From assembly GCA_029298735.1 (NCBI GenBank), contig JANSLP010000531.1, positions 1 through 14,321 of the forward strand: DNA of 14,321 nt, given 5' to 3'. The stretch comes from Ophiostoma sp. CBS 140.51 (Eukaryota; Ascomycota; Sordariomycetes; Ophiostomatales; Ophiostomataceae). Below, one piece after another: positions 1-7,325 of this stretch. The notes under the pieces were generated by a model, which was given only the letters and a program-made list of their open reading frames with translations, did not search any database and was not told where the DNA came from. Positions within the stretch are counted from its first letter, which is position 1. Every line of letters starts with the position of its first letter. Position numbers and translations under genes: made by a program.

Positions 1-156
1 TTCGTGGAATTCATTTCACATATTATATTTGATTTATGCTCATATTTCGACAAAACATTTACCTAAAATATATCGAGATGAAAGATTCAGTTCAAAAGAC
101 TACATAGAAAAAAAGGTCTAAATTATTCGAAATATTTCAAAAATTACCCATGATAT

Positions 157-162
157 TTTATT
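157..162 (-). other. Candidate polyadenylation signal for HSH49
   Basis: The plus strand reads TTTATT, which is AATAAA on the minus strand, about 115 nt beyond the HSH49 stop codon. The surrounding 277 bp are AT-rich and contain no other gene that I can see. They are best read as the 3' untranslated region and 3' flank of HSH49. Confidence 0.45.
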
Positions 163-277
163 CCGCAAAAATACAAGCTTTTTAAATAATAACATCAACG
201 CCATGCCAAAAATACAGAGAAAATACAGCAGATTTATGAGAACAAATGAACAACACGTCTACTCTGCACACACTGGT

Positions 278-1489
278 CTACCTCCTTGCGAATCCTGGCG
301 GCGGCGGCGGAGGCATGCCATTGCCAGGCGGCGGGTAGCCTTGCTGGCCCAGCGGCGGCATGTTGCGGTAGCCACCAGGACCACCGGGAGGACCACCGCC
401 AACACCACCTGGTGGCGGCCGTGCAGGAAGACCGTTGGGCGCCATTGGCAGACCTGGTCCACCAGGAGGACCACCAGGACCGCCGCGACCACCACCGCCG
501 TAATGCTGCGGCGGAGGACCACCACGGCCACCTCCACCGTAGCCTCCACCACCACCGCCTCCTGGACCACCGTATTGCTGTCGTGGGTATTGTTGTTGTT
601 GCTGTTGTTGGTAAGGAGGGTAACCACCACTGCCAGGGCCTCTTGGTGGCGGGTAGTTGCCGCCGTTTTGTTGTGGTGGCGGTCCACCAGGTCCACCGGG
701 CCCGCCGCCGTTCATGCGGTTCGGGTTGTTGTGGCTGTTGATGGGCAGAGGTGTCGCGTTGGCGCTGGTAGCAGCCGGCGCGGTAGCACCACCGTTTGCG
801 TTGCCGTTGGGAGCATTGGGGCCACCAGCGGCCGGCCGGTTCATCAGGAAAGCAGGCGGCAAGGCCTGAATCTCGGGCACCACATTGTGCTTCTTGCCCT
901 CGACCGCCAACTTGCGCTCCGCCTCGCCACCGTGCCGCTCGCCCTTGCCGTCCTTCTTGTAGGCATACTCGACCGAAATCTGCTTGCTAAGCAGGTACTG
1001 GCCGTGCATGGCGGCGCGGGCATTGTCCGAGGCCTCGAAGCTGTCAAAGTTGACGAAACCGTAGCCTTTCGACAAATTGTTCTGGTCGCGAACGACATTC
1101 GGTGCCGCCACAAGCCGGCCAAACTGGGCAAATGTATCGTACAGCACCTTCTCGTCGACCTGGGGGTCCAGGTTGTTCACGAAAAGCTCGGCGCCAATGT
1201 CGGTGGCGCGCTGGCGGTCGGCTGAGGCCTTGTTGACACGGACAGGCTTGCCAAACAACCGAATACCGTTAAGGCAACGGGAGGCGTAGTCGGCAGACTC
1301 GGGGTTGTCAAACTCGACGAAGCCAAAACCCTGGTGCTGGCGGGAGACGCGGTCCATGGGCATGTGGACGTTGACGACGGGGCCCATTTGGGTCATGAGT
1401 TCCCACATGAGGGGCTCGGCAAAGCGTTCGTCGAGGTTACCGACGTAGACGGTGGCCTCTTTGTTCTGTTCCCAGTGGCGGGCCGCCAT
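278..1489 (-). CDS. HSH49: Splicing factor 3b subunit 4 (SF3b49/Hsh49-type, two RRMs)
   Basis: The 403-residue single-exon protein is the SF3b subunit 4 homologue. In known systems this is part of the U2 snRNP in the nucleus, bridging SF3b to pre-mRNA near the branch site. Two RNA-recognition motifs are visible. RRM1 has RNP2 VYVGNL (residues 14-19) and RNP1 QGFGFVEF (53-60). RRM2 has RNP2 LFVNNL (102-107) and RNP1 KGYGFVNF (141-148). The linker DRQRATDIGAELFVNNLDP is typical of the family. From about residue 200 the protein is a Pro/Gly/Asn-rich low-complexity tail with a seven-Gln run near 296, as in the long tail of animal SF3B4; the yeast protein is shorter. I start at ATG 1489 (MAARHWEQ), because the only in-frame extension begins with TTG. 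It is divergent from TOM7. A large antisense ORF over the tail is a composition shadow. Confidence 0.95.
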   Translation of the reverse strand: MAARHWEQNKEATVYVGNLDERFAEPLMWELMTQMGPVVNVHMPMDRVSRQHQGFGFVEFDNPESADYASRCLNGIRLFGKPVRVNKASADRQRATDIGAELFVNNLDPQVDEKVLYDTFAQFGRLVAAPNVVRDQNNLSKGYGFVNFDSFEASDNARAAMHGQYLLSKQISVEYAYKKDGKGERHGGEAERKLAVEGKKHNVVPEIQALPPAFLMNRPAAGGPNAPNGNANGGATAPAATSANATPLPINSHNNPNRMNGGGPGGPGGPPPQQNGGNYPPPRGPGSGGYPPYQQQQQQQYPRQQYGGPGGGGGGGYGGGGRGGPPPQHYGGGGRGGPGGPPGGPGLPMAPNGLPARPPPGGVGGGPPGGPGGYRNMPPLGQQGYPPPGNGMPPPPPPGFARR

Positions 1490-2140
1490 GATGGGCAACG
1501 TAAGGAGGGTTAAGAGGGAGTTGTCGTTTGAGGATCTCGTTCACAATCGTCGAAAAGAATGCTATAGCTCGATTGCTGTCGCCAATGCTGATGTGAGTTC
1601 GCCTTTAGGTAGAGGAAAGGTCGTCGTCGAAGGCAGAAAGAGAGTGGCGGCGCAGAGCGTGTCGTCGTGGGTATCTGCCTGCAGCCGAGTCGTCGATTGT
1701 CGAAGCTTTTTCTCAAAGGCCCCTTGTAAAACGCCAAAAGATTGAGAGCTTTGCTTTAGACGCGCTGGCTGCTGCTGAAGGCTAGGCGCAAGGCTGGGAA
1801 GAGCCAGCTTCTGTAGACTGTCGGTGGCCGGAGTAAGAATTTTCCGCGCTAATAGTCGTCGTTCCCAACTGTCAGTGGCAATGCGCCCGGAATCCCAGCA
1901 GCCAGCGCCCCCCAGCACCGACCCCACGCGCCAGTACCAGCCCGCCGCCGCCCGACAAAATTTCTTTCGGCGCAAAAGAAATCGAAGCGAACCGAATCCC
2001 TGGACCACCCACGTCACGACCAAGCAACACCCGATTTCGTACGTCGACGACTTCCATCTGCGCAGAACTTTGACCTTACTTGTCGCATTGGCTAAAGACG
2101 ACCGCAACAGATCAATTGCAACCCCTCACACACAGCAACA
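1490..2140. promoter_or_regulatory. Divergent intergenic promoter region between HSH49 and TOM7
   Basis: This 651-bp stretch lies between the two outward-facing start codons and should hold both 5' untranslated regions and promoters. No obvious TATA box is seen. An inverted CCAAT box (ATTGG, 2087-2091) lies about 50 bp before the TOM7 ATG. CCAAT boxes bound by the HAP complex are common at fungal mitochondrial genes, so a role here is possible but unproven. Open frames on both strands (1562-2107 minus, 1824-2264 plus) overlap the promoters, match no family I know, and are not called. Confidence 0.5.
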
Positions 2141-2670
2141 ATGTTCTCCCTTTCAGAAGAGTCCAAGGTACGATAGACCTCAGTTCGACGACATGACGAC
2201 GGCGACGGCGACGGCGACGACACCCCGGCTGGATGGCCTTCTCGGTCAATGGAACAGACGTTAACCAATCGATTCATATAGGAGCGGATCAGCCGCATCA
2301 TTGACATTTCCCGCGTGGCCCTGCACTAGTATGTTCTCCCCGTCTTCGATCTATATATTGCAGTTATGATCGCATACTAACATCTCATAGTGGCTACCTT
2401 CCTCTGGTTCTCTACCTCGGTGAGTGAACAACAACTGGATGAGAACTGCCCAGACGGACGACAGCGATAGCAAGCAAGATTGTTGCGCAACTGCGATCGA
2501 ATAGCGACCGGATGGAGCGATCAGAGAACAGAATACTAACATCGACAACAGGCTACACCCGCAGCGAGCCCCGGCCAGCCATGATCCGGTATGTTTGATA
2601 TCTCTTTACGTTTGCTATGGAAGGACTGTATGCTAACTACTTTCGCAGCCTCCTGTCCCCCCTTTCGTAA
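2141..2670 (+). CDS. TOM7: Mitochondrial import receptor subunit Tom7 (five exons)
   Basis: Splicing five small exons gives a 53-residue protein resembling Tom7, the small outer-membrane subunit that tunes assembly of the TOM translocase. Exons are 2141-2167, 2282-2328, 2391-2419, 2552-2588 and 2649-2670 (stop TAA 2668-2670). The introns are 114, 62, 132 and 60 nt, all GT..AG. Introns 2 and 3 show clear ACTAAC branch sites (before 2390 and 2551), and intron 4 shows GCTAAC. The product starts MFSLSEESKERISRIIDIS, continues with HYGYLPLVLYLG as the single membrane anchor (about residues 25-36), and ends RLLSPLS. The SEESKERIS start, the HYG-PLVLYLG segment and the LLSPL end are hallmarks I recognise from fungal Tom7. 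No exon is longer than 47 nt, so an ORF scan misses the gene. The exon phases agree throughout. Confidence 0.93.
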
Positions 2671-3186
2671 ATGCATACGCGACCGACAAACTCGATTGAA
2701 GATGACGAAGCCGGCGAGCCCCTCGACATGTCACGAGACCATATGAGAAGGCACGACCGTCCAAGGACGGAAGCATAGACACGACGACAAACCATCAACC
2801 TATGATTATGACATGGAAAATAAAATGAGATAGTTGGATGACAGAAAGAGACGCTGGGACCATTACCGGATGTCTTGTTGGGAAGATGCGATGTCTGGTC
2901 TCTCACACGACATGAGGCCAGCATCCTGTATTAGTATACGAATCGCATATTAAAAGAATATACCACTCTATAGATTTACCTGTGCTCCGTTTCCGTGCCT
3001 CTATTCATTGTGTTTTGCTGCTGTTCTCATCTTGAATGCAGTGCTGTGGTCAGTCGCCTGCTTAGTCATCCGCATATCCACGGCAAAAAGTGCGTCATAG
3101 GATTCGGCAGTGGGGCCGGTCCTCGTACCAATTTCGGCGACATCTGAATTGATGACAATTGTTTTTTCTTGCGTCGACTTCACGAC
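2671..3186. other. TOM7 3' flank and FLX1 promoter region
   Basis: This 516-bp interval separates two genes transcribed in the same direction. It contains the putative TOM7 polyadenylation signal and, towards the right, the FLX1 promoter and 5' untranslated region. Two minus-strand frames (2637-2924 and 3001-3198) are open but show no family resemblance and overlap expected untranslated regions. I see no RNA gene here. Confidence 0.4.
2819..2824 (+). other. Candidate polyadenylation signal for TOM7
   Basis: AATAAA lies about 150 nt after the TOM7 stop codon, a reasonable distance for a fungal 3' end. Confidence 0.45.
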
Positions 3187-3222
3187 ATGAGCACTCAACC
3201 ACGAGCACTACACAACTTATGA
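3187..3222 (+). promoter_or_regulatory. Upstream ORF overlapping the FLX1 start codon (ATGA)
   Basis: ATG at 3187 opens an 11-codon frame (MSTQPRALHNL) that ends with TGA at 3220-3222. That TGA overlaps the FLX1 start ATG (3219-3221) as ATGA. If the FLX1 transcript starts upstream of 3187, scanning ribosomes would meet this uORF first and would reach FLX1 only by leaky scanning or termination-reinitiation. The transcript start cannot be seen from the sequence, so the uORF is a prediction. Confidence 0.45.
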
Positions 3223-4330
3223 CCTCTGCCGGTGACGCACGTCATGTCGGCGCTGGCCCGCCGCGTCGGGGTTCCGGCCTATCGCCGGCTTTTGTCGAGG
3301 CCGTCGCGGGTTTGACGGCCGGCTCGGCGGCGACGCTGGTGGTGCACCCGCTAGATATTGTCAAGACACGAATGCAGAGTAAGTGAGCCAGCGACCGAGC
3401 TCCCGGAGGGAGCGAAGGGAGCGAAGAGAGCGGCGAGCGTTGTCTTCGTCGACGTCAGTCGACATCAACGCACGGCTGACGTCGCCGACTGTCGCTGCCT
3501 TTGGCGTCTCCAGTCTCAGCTCCGCTAACTTTTTAGTTTACAGCAAAACAGACGCACACGGCGCGGCTGCCGCCCGCCCATCTACCGCCTCGGTCGTACG
3601 CAGCCTGCTCGATTCTCCCCGCCCGCTCGCGGCGCTCTACCGCGGCCTCACACCCAACCTGCTCGGCAACGGCACCAGCTGGGCCGCCTTCTTCTTCTTC
3701 AAGTCGCGCATGGAGACGCTGATTAAGGCGACTCTGACGCCTGGCCAAGATCTAAGGGCACCCCATTACTTTGTTGCCTCGGGCTTGGCCGGGGCCTGTG
3801 TGCAGATCTTGACCAACCCGTTGTGGGTGCTCAAGACGCGCATGCTGTCTTCGGACCGCTATGCGGCCGGCGCCTACCCGAGCATGTGGGTGGGTGCCCG
3901 ACGACTCCTAAAAGAAGAGGGATGGCGCGGGTTTTACCGTGGACTCGGTGTTTCTCTCATTGGCGTTTCCCATGGCGCCGTTCAATTTGCGGTGTATGAG
4001 CCGCTCAAACGATTCGTTCTGGGCAGGCAGACGTCGACTGCAAAATCACGAAACGAGTCGACGCTCATTGTGTCGTCCGTCGCCAAACTAGTGGCCGGTG
4101 CCGTCACCTACCCTTACCAGGTCGTCCGCAGCCGGCTGCAAAACTACAATGCAGAAGAGCGCTTTGGCCGCGGCATTGTCGGCGTCTCCCGGCAAATCTG
4201 GCGCGAGGACAGTCTGCGCGGTTTCTATCGGGGCCTGGTGCCGAGTGTCGTGCGCGTCATGCCTGCGACCTGGGTGACCTTTCTGGTCTACGAGAATGTC
4301 AAGTACTACATGCCAAAGTGGATGGCATAG
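3219..4330 (+). CDS. FLX1: Mitochondrial FAD/folate carrier, SLC25 family (FLX1-like)
   Basis: Two exons (3219-3378 and 3537-4330) encode a 317-residue mitochondrial carrier, close to the yeast FLX1 length. Three carrier signatures are seen: PLDIVKTR (44-51), PLWVLKTR (148-155) and PYQVVRSR (246-253), each at the end of an odd-numbered transmembrane helix. Trp in the second and PYQVVR-RLQ in the third point to the FAD/folate branch (yeast Flx1, animal SLC25A32). That branch moves FAD or folate across the inner membrane; the substrate here is inferred. RGFYRGL follows repeats two and three. The 158-nt intron has GTAAGT, a CTAAC branch site only a few nt from TTTTTAG, and joins codon 54 in frame. 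The start is the first in-frame ATG; upstream only TTG is available. The next AG (3543) would break the frame. Confidence is higher for the family than for the substrate. Confidence 0.92.
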
Positions 4331-5303
4331 ACCTGCGGTTAGTGAACCTGTGGTGAGGACGAATCTGTATAACACGTTTGAACATAGACTTTAGATTTTT
4401 ATTTCATATTGCTCCAGCACTTAGAATATATCCCCATCGCAGTTTGGTGACAATTCTTTGAATATTAACTCTCAAGTCACTTCGTTCTGAAGATCAAATC
4501 AAGATAAACACAAACAGAAAGACCACTATTTAATATACCCGTCCTCGTGGATTGGTGGACTCGTTATGTAGGGGAGAAACACGTCTGACACTCAAGTATG
4601 TCTTGAAGAACGTCGAAGGACGAGGAAGAGATGCTACTTGTAGGACATCGAGTGGTGTTCGTGACGGGCTTTGCCGCGGATCATGGTCGTATGAGCCATT
4701 GGCACTCCCTAGGCAATATCCATCTGCTCTAAGGTAGTTTGCCTTTCCAAGCTCATGAAATATATATCTCGTGAGACCGAGCACAAAATTATTCGTGAGC
4801 ATCTGGAGCAGCATTGATGGCCGCGTCTTGACATCATGATGGCTTTGGTGAGTTTGTATGAGGACTACAGTAGGATGAGCCGGCAGGTCGTAGACACATA
4901 TACTTCTTTTGAGCTCGTATTCGATGATTTAGATATCTGCCATCTATTGATAAATCTCCAAGATATATTTCAAGTACAGTTGCTTGATCTCAGAGGTGAG
5001 ACTACTCTTTTTTTTTATTAACAGACGGATCACAATGAATGACCTGTTGCACATTGCTGGATTGGTGCACGTCGAGATACACGGACAAACTGCCTGAATA
5101 TTATCCTTTCGTTTGTTGTTTTCAGATGGTATCTCAATAACTGATTGTGGACTGCTGCTTTGAATACAGCTTTTCAGAAAGCCTTTGCGGGTGTTACAGC
5201 CCTAGGCTGAATCGCGTCGTCTCTGGGAGAACTCTGCACAAATCCATAAAAACCTCACCTCTTGTTATACCTGCCGAAAAACCTCCATATCCATCTAGTC
5301 CAT
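4331..5303. other. AT-rich intergenic stretch without a recognised gene
   Basis: This region of about 970 bp follows FLX1. Its first 100 bp are probably FLX1 3' untranslated sequence. Short frames exist (4530-4814 minus with an ATG; 4836-5021 plus; 5147-5443 plus), but none resembles a known family or has convincing splice partners. I found no tRNA or other RNA gene. Its right end contains the left copy of a 21-bp direct repeat. It marks the passage from tightly packed core genes to decayed accessory sequence. Confidence 0.4.
5265..5285 (+). repeat. Left copy of 21-bp direct repeat flanking the orphan ORF
   Basis: This copy differs from the one at 5676-5696 at only two of 21 positions, both A/T exchanges. 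The core TTATACC-GCCGAA-AACCTC is kept. It ends 18 bp before the stop-codon end of the minus-strand ORF fragment. Confidence 0.6.
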
Positions 5304-5675
5304 CTACAGCAGCTCAACATAATCGTCATCCGAGTCATACCGATCCAAGGGCGGCACCGGCTCGCCCGGAAACCGGACTAGCCACGCGTAGCCCTCGAAC
5401 GCCGACGGGCACAGCTGGTAGCGGTTCATGTGTGCAAAGGTAGAGTCCTGCACGCCGCGGTACGCGTGCCAGATGTCGTGCCATGTTTTTTTGGCAATGG
5501 CGTGTCGGGGCGCCGGCCAGTCGCCCAGCGCCTGCGCGATGCTGTCCTGGATTTCCGGCGGCACGCTGTGCACCGCCCAGTCGATGTGGTCCCACACAGC
5601 CTCGCGCCACCACGGCGCCTGCTGCGGTGGGACATTGCGCGTCGACAGCACCCGGTAATGGGGGTCTACTAAGTC
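5304..5675 (-). pseudogene. Orphan C-terminal protein fragment, no start codon
   Basis: This minus-strand frame of 123 codons is GC-rich and sits in AT-rich surroundings, which suggests former or present coding sequence. It is closed upstream by TAA (5676-5678 on the plus strand reads TTA) and contains no ATG near its start; only GTG/CTG codons precede TRNVPPQQAPWWREAVWDH. The predicted product is rich in Trp and His, has several short helical-looking stretches, and ends in an acidic tail, DRYDSDDDYVELL. I do not recognise the family. It may be the last exon of a gene that lost its 5' part, or an exon whose upstream exon is not visible. It lies between two near-identical direct repeats, so it could have been moved or duplicated as a cassette. 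Confidence 0.45.
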
Positions 5676-5696
5676 TTATACCAGCCGAATAACCTC
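5676..5696 (+). repeat. Right copy of 21-bp direct repeat flanking the orphan ORF
   Basis: This partner of the copy at 5265-5285 lies 411 bp downstream and has 19 of 21 bases identical. It begins exactly at the stop codon that closes the orphan minus-strand frame. A perfect 10-bp palindrome, AACATATGTT, follows at about 5732. Confidence 0.6.
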
Positions 5697-5773
5697 ATTT
5701 TGCGAGGCCCGATGCTAAACCCGCTATTTCCAACATATGTTAAGCGTAACAGTAAACGATTATCTTACGAAGA

Positions 5774-5904
5774 ACCCTCTTATACGTGTTGATTATTGTT
5801 CGACCGTTACACCTTATTACTGTCTTACCAGAGCAAGAACCCCTCCCCTAGACTTGATCACCTAGCAGAGTCTCTTACCTTCTTGGGAAAGTGCCTTTGT
5901 AACA
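5774..5904 (+). mobile_element. Truncated LTR (U5 end) of the Ty3/Gypsy family seen at 9.3 kb
   Basis: The last about 125 bp closely match the end of the LTR at 8970-9351 and the reverse complement of 14137-14321. Shared stretches include TTCGACCGTTACACC, AAGAACCCCTCCCCTAGACT and the terminus TTTGTAACA. Homology is lost to the left of about 5774, so the 5' part of the LTR is missing. The 3' terminus TGTAACA (5898-5904) is exact and touches the first visible codon of the chitin-binding pseudogene. It is therefore a broken solo LTR or the remains of an older insertion into that gene. Confidence 0.85.
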
Positions 5905-6324
5905 TGCGGCGCCTCGGGCACCTACGGCACCAGCACCGCCTTTTGCAACACCGACGAGGGCTGCCAGCCCGACTACGGCACGTGCGTTAACCGCGTGTCG
6001 ACCGACGGCAAATGAGGCGCCCCGTCCAGTGTAGACGCCACCTGCCTCGGCAGCGCCTCTGGCAACTGCTGCGGCTCGTCCGGCACGTGTGGCAGCACCC
6101 CCGCCTTTTGCTACGGCCGCCTCGGCTGCCAGGTCAAGTACGGCAACTGCGTGCCCATCTCGACCGACGGAAAGTGCGGCGCCGCGTCCAGTGTCGGCGC
6201 CATGTGTCTGTACAGCGCGTTCGGCGACTGCTGCAGCAAAGCCGGCACATGCGGCACCACCTCGGCGGCCTGCTACTTGTCCCAAGGCTGCCAGGCGACC
6301 TACGGCACCTGCGATGCAAAGTAG
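5905..6324 (+). pseudogene. Chitin-binding (hevein-like, CBM18) protein, 5'-truncated remnant
   Basis: The frame from 5905 to TAG 6322-6324 encodes parts of three cysteine-rich modules joined by the linker STDGK. Each has the type-1 chitin-binding arrangement: Cys-x-x-Cys-Cys near SxxGNCC/GDCC, then GTCG, a Phe/Ala-Cys, and GCQ-x3-YG-x-C. The first module lacks its beginning and abuts an LTR terminus. The Cys expected after STDGK is replaced by TGA (6013-6015), a TGC-to-TGA transversion, so module two is cut. Module three is complete. Known fungal proteins with CBM18 modules are secreted and bind chitin, alone or joined to chitinase or chitin-deacetylase domains; which kind this was cannot be told. 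No signal peptide or upstream half is visible. The ORF downstream in another frame is a shadow. Confidence 0.85.
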
Positions 6325-7148
6325 ACCAAGGCGTTGTTGTTTATTGTATCCGTTTCTATCCTTTTATGATTTCGTATCTTTGTATCTGTGTATCTGTGTG
6401 TCTGTTCTTTCGTGATCTGGTCTCTTTTCTCGCATGCTTTCCTCGTGTGTGTTGACATCTTGTTTTGATTACATACCAGTTCGAATTGCGCGCTGAGTTG
6501 TGGCTGTAGTATTCAAAATGAAATCAATCAAGTGAAATTAAATAAAGTGAAATGTGATGAACGTCAATCTGGAGTTATACGTGTGGTCTTTGGTAACCGT
6601 TGTGAGTAAGCATGGTATATTTATCTAGAGTCGATGATTGTTTACGGCCGGTCAATGTTTCTCAGGGGCTCGGTTGATTTCCGTTGCTTATGTTTCCCGG
6701 TGTTATTGCTCCTGTAAAAATTATGTGCCGCCTGTAATGGAGCCCTGTATCGCCCCGAGTCCTGTGTGATTGCGGGGCAGTATAGCGCATAATTAATTGA
6801 GTTAGTGGTGGGCGAGAAACGGCTTGTTAGCAGGCCGTAGCGTGGTGCGTAATTTGCTAGGTCACATTCGGGGATGGGAAAAAGGAGAAAGGGGGGTCAT
6901 CGTGGAAGGAGTATTAATACGACGTACGGTTGGCCTCATCTCCCGTGTTGGGATAAAAGCAAATGCAGAAGACTACAAAACGGCCGCACACTAACTGAAA
7001 ACGTAGCCGAAAAAGATAGTATCTCATCTATTCTTCAATTGTCTGGCAGCGCAACGTGCGAACAAATAAAAAATGTCAGCAACAAACCGACGACAAAACA
7101 GAAGCCCTCCAACAGCTCCAAAACCGTTTCAAGATAAAGGTCAAAACA
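6325..7148. other. Intergenic sequence upstream of the ankyrin gene
   Basis: These 824 bp contain no gene I can support. The left part is the former 3' flank of the chitin-binding gene and includes a short imperfect repeat of TATCTGTG-type units (about 6376-6402). The right part should include the promoter of the ankyrin gene. A frame at 6874-7137 is open but lysine/arginine-rich and unlike any family. No tRNA was seen. Confidence 0.35.
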
Positions 7149-7295
7149 ATGGACCCAGGTGGCATGACACCAGCCGACGTCACGGCCGCGCGAGAGCAGC
7201 TGGCCGTCCTGCGCTGGTCATACGACGGCATTATCGACAGGGCAGCAGACCGACAAGAACGGCTGGAATCTTTGCATAAGCTACACGTATTGTAA
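7149..7295 (+). other. Probable 5' coding segment of the ankyrin gene, ended by in-frame TAA
   Basis: ATG 7149 (context ACAATGG) opens a 48-codon frame starting MDPGGMTPADVTAAREQ. It is in the same reading frame as the ankyrin ORF that follows and is separated from it by a single TAA (7293-7295). Its helix-rich, protein-like sequence suggests it belongs to the same protein. Two readings fit. One is a nonsense mutation, possibly CAA to TAA. The other is a 69-nt phase-0 intron from 7287 (GTATTG) to 7355 (GGCCAG) that removes the stop; its donor is weak and no good branch site is seen. Confidence 0.5.
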
Positions 7296-7325
7296 CCGGC
7301 GTTGTCGGACACGGCGAAATACGGC

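Noticed and set aside
587..612. Glutamine-codon repeat in HSH49 as a microsatellite of interest
   Set aside because: Seven Gln codons within an already low-complexity tail is ordinary for this protein class.
203..1225. A 340-codon plus-strand ORF and several shorter ones across the HSH49 tail
   Set aside because: They are antisense to a clear RRM protein. Their Arg/Thr-rich translations come from the GC-rich Gly/Pro repeat codons read in reverse, and the long one opens with a basic low-complexity run and matches no family.
1562..2107. A 181-codon minus-strand ORF between HSH49 and TOM7
   Set aside because: It lies in the divergent promoter and 5' untranslated region of TOM7, has no recognisable motif, and no splice or conservation support is visible.
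2189..2220. GGCGAC triplet-type repeat in TOM7 intron 1
   Set aside because: Only about three units long; common in fungal introns and promoters, with no further structure.
6012..6455. Plus-strand ORF of 147 codons overlapping the chitin-binding remnant
   Set aside because: It is in another frame and gives Arg/His-rich sequence, while the Cys pattern of CBM18 is only seen in the frame from 5905.
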